64,000 nt of DNA from Pseudomonas brenneri (GTDB taxonomy: Bacteria > Pseudomonadota > Gammaproteobacteria > Pseudomonadales > Pseudomonadaceae): contig NZ_VFIL01000016.1 of NCBI RefSeq assembly GCF_007858285.1, forward strand, positions 30,328 to 94,327. Direction: 5' to 3'. The translations under genes were made by a program, and so were the position numbers. Shown here piece after piece: positions 57,911 through 64,000 of the stretch. Position 1 is the first letter of the stretch, and each line of letters starts with the position of its first letter. The notes under the pieces are model-generated. The model was given only the letters and a program-made list of their open reading frames with translations, ran no database searches and had not been told where the DNA came from.

Positions 57911-59836
57911 ATGCACAACGATCATTTCAGCCGCCATGCTCGGCAAGTCCTGACCGTCACCCGTGGGCAAGACCCACAGCACGGCCCCGGCAGCGATCCG
58001 TCGATTGCCCGCTCTTGGCTGCGCTGCCTGGAGGATTACCACCTCGACCCGGCGCTGACCATCGCCCCCACGGTGCTGGAGCATGATCGCCTGCTCGAAA
58101 GCCGCGAGCGCCTGCAACAAGTGCTGCACATCGCCGGCAATGAAATGAATAATTTGCATCAACAACTTTCCGGCGCCGGCCACGCGGTGCTGCTGACCGA
58201 TGCGCGCGGGGTGATCCTCAATTGCGTCACCGCGCCCAGTGAACGCAAGGTGTTCGAGCGCGCCGGCCTATGGCTCGGCGCCGATTGGAGCGAGGCCTGC
58301 GAAGGCACCAATGGCATTGGCACGTGCCTGGTGGAGCGCCAGGCGCTGACCATTCATCGCGACGAACACTTTCGCGGGCGCCATACCGGGCTGACCTGTT
58401 CCGCGAGCCCGGTGTTCGACCCTCATGGCGATTTACTGGCTGTGCTCGACGTATCGTCGGCCCGCGAAGCGGTTTCGCGCCAGAGCCAGTTCCACACCAT
58501 GGCGCTGGTCAATCTCTCGGCGAAGATGATCGAGAGCTGCTATTTCCTGCGGCACTTTGAAAACCACTGGTTGCTGCGTTTCCATCTGCAGGCCGAGTCC
58601 GTGGGGCTCTTCAGCGAAGGGCTGCTGGCATTCGACGGCGAAGGGCGCATCTGTGCGCTCAACCAAAGCGCGCAGAACCTGCTGGGCCAGCCACGCGGGC
58701 GCTTGCTGGGCCTGCCGGTGGAGATGTTTTTCGATTGCACCCTGGACCAATTGCTCGGCCGCGCCAGTGCCAATGCCAGCGCCAGTTGGCCCCTGCGTAC
58801 CCGCGATGGGCGTAGCCTGTTTGCCGTACTGCGCGGTGAATCCCGCCGCGCACCCAGCCCGGTGGTGCAAGCGCCGCCCAAGGTTGAGCGGCCACGTTTG
58901 CCAGGGATCTGCCTGGGTGACGAGGCGCTGCAGAGTGATTTTCGCAAGGCCCTGCGGGTCTTCGAACGTGACGTGCCGCTGCTGATCAATGGCGAAACCG
59001 GCTCCGGCAAGGAGGCCTTTGCCAAAGCCGTGCACCACGCCAGCCAGCGCGCCGACAAAGCTTTCGTGGCCCTGAACTGCGCGGCCATCCCTGAAAACCT
59101 GATCGAGAGCGAGTTGTTCGGTTATCGCGGCGGCAGCTTCACCGGCGCCCGCAAGGAAGGCATGCGCGGCAAGCTGCAACAGGCCGATGGTGGCACCTTG
59201 TTCCTCGATGAAATCGGCGATATGCCCCTGGCGTTGCAGACCCGGTTATTAAGGGTGCTGGAAGACCGGTTGGTGGTGCCTATAGGTGGCGAACCGCAAG
59301 CGGTGAACGTGCGCATTATCAGCGCAACCCACCGTGATTTGTTGATGCGGGTGGCCGACGGCACCTTCCGCGAGGACTTGTACTATCGCCTCAATGGTCT
59401 GGAGGTAGCGTTGCCGGCGTTACGTGAGCGCAGCGACAAGTCGCAGTTACTGGACTTTCTGCTGACACAAGAAGCTGAAGGGCAGGCGATAGTGCTGGAT
59501 GGCGATGCCCGTCAGGCGCTGCTGGACTTCGCCTGGCCGGGTAACGTCCGACAACTGCGTACGGTGCTGCGCACCTTGGTTGCACTGTGTGACGGTGGGC
59601 GGGTAGAGATGGACGATTTACCCTCGATGGTTCGTCTGGCGCCCTCTCAGGTGCAAATCACCGTACAGCGGGGTAAGCAGCCGCTGGAGGATGCCGAGCG
59701 CTTGGTATTGCTGGCCGCGCTCGAACAGCAGCGCTGGCATATGAGCCTTGCCGCAGAGCAGTTGGGCGTCAGTCGCAATACGCTGTACCGCAAATTGCGC
59801 AAACATGGAATCGCTTTGCGCTCCGCAACTGAGTGA
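57911..59836 (+). CDS. eatR: Sigma-54-dependent activator of ethanolamine catabolism (EatR/AcoR type)
   Basis: 641 residues: an N-terminal GAF/sensor region (about 60-220), a second sensor-like part, the AAA+ domain (Walker A GETGSGKEAFAKA; Walker B TLFLDEIGDMPLALQ), and a Fis-type helix-turn-helix at the end (AAEQLGVSRNTLYRKLRKHGI). The sigma-54-contact loop reads GSFTGA rather than GAFTGA. It is divergent from the aldehyde dehydrogenase/eut genes, the same arrangement as P. aeruginosa EatR, which activates those genes on ethanolamine. Confidence 0.88.
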   Translation: MHNDHFSRHARQVLTVTRGQDPQHGPGSDPSIARSWLRCLEDYHLDPALTIAPTVLEHDRLLESRERLQQVLHIAGNEMNNLHQQLSGAGHAVLLTDARGVILNCVTAPSERKVFERAGLWLGADWSEACEGTNGIGTCLVERQALTIHRDEHFRGRHTGLTCSASPVFDPHGDLLAVLDVSSAREAVSRQSQFHTMALVNLSAKMIESCYFLRHFENHWLLRFHLQAESVGLFSEGLLAFDGEGRICALNQSAQNLLGQPRGRLLGLPVEMFFDCTLDQLLGRASANASASWPLRTRDGRSLFAVLRGESRRAPSPVVQAPPKVERPRLPGICLGDEALQSDFRKALRVFERDVPLLINGETGSGKEAFAKAVHHASQRADKAFVALNCAAIPENLIESELFGYRGGSFTGARKEGMRGKLQQADGGTLFLDEIGDMPLALQTRLLRVLEDRLVVPIGGEPQAVNVRIISATHRDLLMRVADGTFREDLYYRLNGLEVALPALRERSDKSQLLDFLLTQEAEGQAIVLDGDARQALLDFAWPGNVRQLRTVLRTLVALCDGGRVEMDDLPSMVRLAPSQVQITVQRGKQPLEDAERLVLLAALEQQRWHMSLAAEQLGVSRNTLYRKLRKHGIALRSATE

Positions 59837-60261
59837 CGCCAAGGAGGGCTTTTGATCTTTTACGCTTTTCCTGGCGAACTTGCTCACGCCTTCACTTTTC
59901 GTAAGTTGTCGGTGGGCGAGTCGCCGGTATGTTCGCTAAGTGCTGTAGTCCATAATGTATATAGTCTGAGTGCCAGGCTGTGCAGTCACTTGCTGGGAGT
60001 GGTTTGGTGAGGTGCTTGTTTAATATGGGTTTTGTTTTTTTGTTTTGGTGCTTGTGCGGTGCGTCAGTGTTGAGGAAAGATGCGTTTGAAGTGTGGGTTG
60101 TGATTTTTTGATTTGAATTATGTGTCTTGTGGAACTGAGCATTGTCTTTCTTGTACTAAGAAATAAAGGACGATTCATTATTTTGGAATTGTAGGTTCTA
60201 GAGGCGGGTCAGTGTGCTAGTGGCGCGTCATAGACGTGTTTTTTACTATGTAGGTGAAGAT
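59837..60261 (+). other. AT-rich gap upstream of the orphan gene
   Basis: About 420 bases rich in T and G/T words, clearly lower in GC than the flanking chromosome, with no supported gene. A GGAACT-N16-gtactaa string at 60131-60159 partly resembles an Hrp/ECF promoter (GGAACC-N16-CCACNNA), matching well only in the -35 half. Otherwise nothing is recognised. Confidence 0.4.
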
Positions 60262-61368
60262 ATGAATATTACAGGTTCTCCTATTCCAAATTATTTTCAA
60301 ATGAAAGATTCGGCGGCCGACTTGCCCAGTCAGCAGGCAGCCGCCAGTACGAAAAGTGTGTCAACGTTGAATGAGTCAATGGATAACCAAAAGACTCAGG
60401 TGTCCTACCAGGCACATACTGCTGGGCAAAAGCAGCAGGATGAAGGGTCTGTACGTACTAAGCGGGGGATTAAGTTTCCCAAGCGTCCCACGCTTCCCTC
60501 TCCGAAAAAGTCGAAGCTTCCGCCGTCTAATGGGACGCCAGGTAAATATATACAGACCGCCGGTCTTGGTCACAGCCGGCCAGCAGGCCCTCCAAACAGC
60601 CCGGGGGTGACTAAATTCAGGGACATGGTGTTCAAAACGCAGCACCCAGGTTCATCAGTCACTGGCCCGGCCAAGCCTGCTGTTGCCAAACCGAAGACAT
60701 TTGGCGATGTGGCGGCCAATCTGGTTGTCGCTGATCGCCTAGTCAAGGCTGGGGTGTTTAAAACGGACACCAGTTTGAAAACCGTTACACGTGATGCTTT
60801 TGTGAATGCTTCCGTAAATGGACTTGTCAGCGCACCGTTGAATATTGGTACCTACGCGGGGTCTGTCTGGGCTGGCGAAACTATCAAAGGTAGTTTTACT
60901 GCCAATACCCCGGTACTTCCTCCGATCCATCAGCCTGCCCTAAGTCAGGCCACTAATACTGCGGCGGCGGTAAGCAGTCCCGGAGGACAAGATGATGCCG
61001 TGATTAAGTTGCGCCTGGAGAACGCTGAGCTAAAAACTCTGTATGCCGTCAATACAATTCAGACCATGGTTGAGGGCGGGGACGGTAAGGCCCTTGAAAA
61101 AAGCTCGACATGGCCCACTGGCACAAATGAACGCCTTGATGTTATGGAAAAGCTTTATGATGCGGCTGAGAATAACATGGTGAAAGTTTCGGAGAAAAAT
61201 GATTTTATTTACAGGCCATACAAGGACGATTCAGCAGTCGTGTCGAAAGATGCTACTGTCAGATTGGATACGCTGGATAAAAGGTATGAGCATCTCAATA
61301 GTTCGGGCATAGGCAGACTTATTGCAGTACGCGAGGTGGAAAACGCAAAAAAAACCCAGACAGCGTGA
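60262..61368 (+). CDS. Orphan protein of unknown function, low GC
   Basis: 368 residues from the ATG at 60262, with aggtgaag ahead of it. I recognise no family. The first 50 residues are Ser/Thr/Gln-rich and hydrophilic, with no classical signal peptide. A Lys/Pro-rich basic segment follows (KRGIKFPKRPTLPSPKKSKLPP), then Ala/Val stretches and a helical, charged C-terminal third. The composition would suit a type III-secreted effector, but that is speculation. The gene and its flanks are AT-richer than neighbours and interrupt the eatR-mpl order seen in P. aeruginosa. Confidence 0.65.
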   Translation: MNITGSPIPNYFQMKDSAADLPSQQAAASTKSVSTLNESMDNQKTQVSYQAHTAGQKQQDEGSVRTKRGIKFPKRPTLPSPKKSKLPPSNGTPGKYIQTAGLGHSRPAGPPNSPGVTKFRDMVFKTQHPGSSVTGPAKPAVAKPKTFGDVAANLVVADRLVKAGVFKTDTSLKTVTRDAFVNASVNGLVSAPLNIGTYAGSVWAGETIKGSFTANTPVLPPIHQPALSQATNTAAAVSSPGGQDDAVIKLRLENAELKTLYAVNTIQTMVEGGDGKALEKSSTWPTGTNERLDVMEKLYDAAENNMVKVSEKNDFIYRPYKDDSAVVSKDATVRLDTLDKRYEHLNSSGIGRLIAVREVENAKKTQTA

Positions 61369-61420
61369 GATAAATTTCATTGCTTCTGATTCGGTAGCTG
61401 GAGTGCGTTTGTTTGTTTCA

Positions 61421-61493
61421 CCAAGGGAGTGCAATCAAGCTGGGTGTTGTGCAGAAATGCCCAAGTACCGGGCTTGATTGCAACTCTTTGGGT
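61421..61493. repeat. Long imperfect inverted repeat before mpl
   Basis: The arms 61421-61443 and about 61470-61493 are complementary over roughly 23 nt with a few mismatches; the core tgcaatcaagc (61430-61440) / gcttgattgca (61472-61482) is perfect. The spacer is about 26 nt. It marks the downstream edge of the AT-rich insert and may be a transcription hairpin or the remnant end of a mobile element. Confidence 0.6.
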
Positions 61494-61559
61494 TGCAGTA
61501 AAAGAGTGCGAATTTTCCCACCCTGCGCTAACCTGCCTCGATGTTTTACGAGGTCGACT

Positions 61560-62909
61560 ATGCACATTCACATTCTCGGTATTTGCGGCACCTTCATGGG
61601 CTCAATGGCGGTCCTGGCCAAAGAGCTGGGCCATCATGTCACCGGCTCCGATGCCAACGTTTATCCGCCGATGAGTACGCAATTGCAGGCTCAGGGCATT
61701 GAGCTGACCCAAGGCTACGACCCGGCGCAATTTGACCCGGTCCCGGACCTTGTGGTGATCGGCAATGCCATGTCCCGTGGCAACCCTGCCGTGGAATACG
61801 TGCTGAACAAAGGCCTGCCCTACGTCTCCGGCCCGCAGTGGCTGGCCGATCATGTGCTGCAAGGCCGCTGGGTGCTGGCGGTGGCGGGTACTCACGGCAA
61901 GACCACCACCAGCAGCATGCTGGCCTGGGTACTGGAGCACGCGGGCATGAGCCCCGGCTTCCTGATCGGCGGTGTGCCGCAGAATTTCTCGGTATCGGCG
62001 CGCCTGGGCGACACGCCGTTTTTTGTGATCGAGGCCGATGAATACGACAGCGCCTTCTTCGACAAACGCTCCAAGTTCGTTCACTACCGCCCACGCACGG
62101 CGATCCTGAACAATCTGGAGTTCGATCATGCGGATATCTTCCCTGATCTGCCGGCCATCGAGCGGCAATTCCATCACCTGGTGCGCACCATCCCCAGCGA
62201 AGGCCTGGTGATCCATCCGACCACCGAGCCTGCCTTGCAGCGCGTGATCGAGATGGGCTGCTGGACGCCGGTGCAAACCACTGGCGCGGGCGGCCAATGG
62301 CAGGTCAAGTTGCTCCGCGAGGATGGCTCCCGGTTTGAGGTGCTGTTCGAGGGCGAGGCCCAGGGCATTGTCGAGTGGGACATGACCGGCCAGCACAACG
62401 TCGCCAACGCCCTGGTCACCCTGGCGGCTGCGCGCCATGTCGGCGTGGTGCCGGCGATGGGTATTGCTGCGCTGAGTGCGTTCAAGAGCGTCAAGCGGCG
62501 GATGGAAAAGGTCGCTGAAGTGAACGGGATCACCATCTACGACGACTTTGCCCACCACCCGACGGCAATTGCCACCACGCTTGATGGCCTGCGCAAGCGC
62601 GTGGGCGATGCGCCAGTAATCGCCATTATCGAGCCACGCTCCAACTCCATGAAACTGGGCGCACACCGCGACGGCCTGCCGGAAAGCGTCAATGATGCCG
62701 ACCAGGTGGTGTGGTACGCACCGGCCAACCTTGGCTGGGACCTGGCGGCCGTGGCCAAACTCTGCAGCGTGCCGTCGATTGTCAGTGATTCGCTGGAAGG
62801 CATCATTGAACGGGTCAAGAGCCAGGCCAAACCCGGCACTCACGTGGTGATCATGAGCAACGGCGGCTTCGGCGGCCTGCACGGTAAACTCGCCGAGGCC
62901 CTGCAGTGA
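61560..62909 (+). CDS. mpl: UDP-N-acetylmuramate:tripeptide ligase (murein recycling)
   Basis: Reattaches recycled L-Ala-gamma-D-Glu-mesoDAP to UDP-MurNAc. 449 residues from the ATG at 61560 (MHIHILGICGTFMGSMAVLAKELGH). The Mur ligase ATP loop VAGTHGKTTTSSML and YDDFAHHPTAIATTL are present. An upstream in-frame extension lacks homology. The stop overlaps the ubiX start. Confidence 0.95.
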   Translation: MHIHILGICGTFMGSMAVLAKELGHHVTGSDANVYPPMSTQLQAQGIELTQGYDPAQFDPVPDLVVIGNAMSRGNPAVEYVLNKGLPYVSGPQWLADHVLQGRWVLAVAGTHGKTTTSSMLAWVLEHAGMSPGFLIGGVPQNFSVSARLGDTPFFVIEADEYDSAFFDKRSKFVHYRPRTAILNNLEFDHADIFPDLPAIERQFHHLVRTIPSEGLVIHPTTEPALQRVIEMGCWTPVQTTGAGGQWQVKLLREDGSRFEVLFEGEAQGIVEWDMTGQHNVANALVTLAAARHVGVVPAMGIAALSAFKSVKRRMEKVAEVNGITIYDDFAHHPTAIATTLDGLRKRVGDAPVIAIIEPRSNSMKLGAHRDGLPESVNDADQVVWYAPANLGWDLAAVAKLCSVPSIVSDSLEGIIERVKSQAKPGTHVVIMSNGGFGGLHGKLAEALQ

Positions 62910-63535
62910 GCGGGCCGGAGCGCGTCACCCTGGCGATGACCGGCGCGTCCGGTGCACCTTATGGGTTGCGCCTGCTGGACTGCCTGGTGCGCGAAGACCG
63001 CGAGGTGTACTTCCTGATTTCCAAGGCGGCGCAGTTGGTAATGGCCACCGAGACGGATGTCTCGCTGCCGCCTAAAGTGCAGATGATGCAGGCCTTCCTT
63101 ACCGAATACACCGGTGCTGCGGCGAGGCAGATCAAGGTCTACGGCAAGGAAGACTGGATGTCGCCGGTGGCTTCCGGTTCCGGTGCGCCGGCAGCGATGG
63201 TGGTGGTGCCGTGTTCCACCGGCACCTTGTCGGCGATCGCCACCGGTGCCTGCAACAACCTGATCGAGCGCGCGGCAGACGTGACCTTGAAGGAGCGCCG
63301 CCAGTTGATCCTGGTGCCGCGCGAGGCGCCGTATTCGAGCATTCACCTGGAGCACATGCTCAAGTTGTCGAACATGGGCGTGACCATCCTGCCGGCGTCC
63401 CCGGGCTTTTATCACCAGCCGCAGACCATCGATGACCTCGTGGATTTTGTGGTGGCACGGATCCTCAACCTGCTGAATATCCCCCAGGACATGCTGCCGC
63501 GTTGGGGTGAGCATCATTTGAGCAGCGATGAATAA
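62906..63535 (+). CDS. ubiX: Flavin prenyltransferase UbiX
   Basis: Makes prenylated FMN for the UbiD decarboxylase in ubiquinone synthesis. 209 residues with VTLAMTGASGAPYGLRLLDCL and the phosphate/FMN-binding VVPCSTGTLSAIATGACNNLIERAADV plus VPREAPYSSIHLEHMLKLS. The start is GTG overlapping the mpl stop. UbiD is not in the window. Confidence 0.96.
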   Translation: MSGPERVTLAMTGASGAPYGLRLLDCLVREDREVYFLISKAAQLVMATETDVSLPPKVQMMQAFLTEYTGAAARQIKVYGKEDWMSPVASGSGAPAAMVVVPCSTGTLSAIATGACNNLIERAADVTLKERRQLILVPREAPYSSIHLEHMLKLSNMGVTILPASPGFYHQPQTIDDLVDFVVARILNLLNIPQDMLPRWGEHHLSSDE

Positions 63536-63812
63536 AGCACTGTTGATCGTGCTGGCGCTGCACCTGGCGGGTTGCGCCACGGCGCGCACCCTGGATGCGG
63601 CGAAACCCGGCGCGCCGGTGGTCTATGCAGGGACGCGCCTGGACCTGTATGCGCTGCAGGGAGGTTGTTGCGCCATGGACCGTTTTGGTGCGCAAGCGCC
63701 GAGCTATCCGGGCCTTGATCTGCCGGCCAGCGCGTTGCTCGACACGCTGCTGTTGCCGCTGTCGACGTTGACGGTATTGGGGGTTGGGTTTAATGCGACG
63801 GGTGGGTTGTAA
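63528..63812 (+). CDS. YceK/YidQ-family lipoprotein
   Basis: 94 residues with a lipoprotein signal (lipobox LAGC, Cys16) and the family pattern PVVYAGTRLDLYALQGG...YPGLDLPASALLDTLLLPLSTL. Predicted small envelope lipoprotein of unknown function. The ATG lies inside the end of ubiX, an 8-base overlap, so it belongs to the mpl-ubiX unit. Confidence 0.82.
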   Translation: MNKALLIVLALHLAGCATARTLDAAKPGAPVVYAGTRLDLYALQGGCCAMDRFGAQAPSYPGLDLPASALLDTLLLPLSTLTVLGVGFNATGGL

Positions 63813-63840
63813 CACTGAGCCAAGGTTTAACACCGACCTA

Positions 63841-63873
63841 AAATGTGGGAGCGAGCAAGCCCGCTCCCACATT
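63841..63873. repeat. REP hairpin adjacent to an insertion sequence
   Basis: Compact REP palindrome (aaatgtgggagcg...cgctcccacatt), the same as at 56033-56066. The insertion sequence begins about two bases after it. Confidence 0.85.
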
Positions 63874-63874
63874 G

Positions 63875-64000
63875 TGGACTGCCCCCAAGAAGTTGGACAC
63901 AAATCCAATTTCTTGGGGTGTTCACATGAGCAAGTATTCAGATCAATTCAAGCTCACCGCTGTTCAGGCCTACCTGGAGGATGGCAAAGGGTTCAGAACA
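63875..64000 (+). mobile_element. IS3-family (IS150-like) element, left end, cut by the window
   Basis: The terminal sequence TGGACTGCCCCCAAGAAGTT resembles IS150-group ends. A 15-bp near-perfect hairpin (63883-63897 with 63904-63918, loop cacaaa) stands just before the transposase start. Such hairpins are thought to block transcription and translation entering from outside. The right end lies beyond the window. Confidence 0.75.
63926..64000 (+). CDS. IS3-family transposase OrfA, partial
   Basis: Only the first 25 codons are present (MSKYSDQFKLTAVQAYLEDG...), resembling the helix-turn-helix start of IS150-type OrfA proteins. The reading frame is open to the edge of the window; the rest, including OrfB, is not visible. 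Confidence 0.72.
   Translation, partial: MSKYSDQFKLTAVQAYLEDGKGFRT

Noticed and set aside
12919..63873. Repeated palindromes considered as a CRISPR array
   Set aside because: They are dispersed single hairpins or inverted pairs in different gaps, not tandem repeats with uniform spacers.

Overview
The window is about 64 kb of a GC-rich Pseudomonas chromosome, most likely the P. fluorescens group. Three things point there. Gene order follows known Pseudomonas blocks: rpsM-rplQ/katA/bfr/uvrA/MFS/ssb; oprG with its zinc-ABC neighbours; nrdR-rib-nusB-thiL-ribA-dxs-ispA-xseB; ppa-mtfA-dedA-GNAT-eutCB-eat-ALDH-regulator-mpl-ubiX. Intergenic REP/REPIN hairpins are of the fluorescens-group type. Protein sequences match that genus throughout. 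Identities rest on reading the translations and motifs; no database search was run.

Layout. 0-3 kb: alpha ribosomal operon (S13, S11, S4, RNA polymerase alpha, L17) ending in a strong terminator. 3.2-5.3 kb: catalase and a heme-less-type bacterioferritin. 5.4-11.2 kb: uvrA, a YajR-like MFS transporter, ssb and a trans-aconitate methyltransferase. 11.3-14.1 kb: an isochorismatase-like hydrolase, a GlxA-type regulator and an RmlD-like protein that lacks its catalytic Tyr/Lys. 14.2-18.3 kb: oprG and a four-gene zinc-responsive ABC operon with a candidate Zur operator. 18.4-22 kb: a small conserved protein, CnoX/YbbN, an inserted Abi-family (HEPN) defence gene preceded by a structured non-coding stretch, a methyltransferase and a YbaY lipoprotein. 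22.2-30.5 kb: nrdR, the riboflavin genes, nusB, thiL, a periplasmic binding protein, ribA, a membrane protein and a BtuF-like protein. 30.6-35.7 kb (minus strand): btuB, dxs, ispA, xseB.

35.8-49.0 kb is accessory. It holds a MerR/oxidoreductase pair, then an AraC-type regulator divergent from a six-gene array: an alkyl-DHAP-synthase-like FAD enzyme, a GlpD-like dehydrogenase, an FGGY kinase, a secreted zinc phospholipase C-like protein, and a DUF1302/DUF1329 pair. The set reads like a glycerolipid, possibly ether-lipid, utilisation pathway and is the most interesting part of the window. An orphan S24 repressor follows.

49.3-59.8 kb: ppa, mtfA, dedA, an acetyltransferase, then ethanolamine catabolism (eutC, eutB, permease, aldehyde dehydrogenase) with its divergent sigma-54 activator, a recognisable -24/-12 promoter and a pair of direct repeats as probable activator sites. 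59.8-61.5 kb: an AT-rich insert with one orphan gene. 61.6-63.8 kb: mpl, ubiX and a YceK-like lipoprotein. The window ends in the left end of an IS3-family element sitting directly against a REP hairpin.
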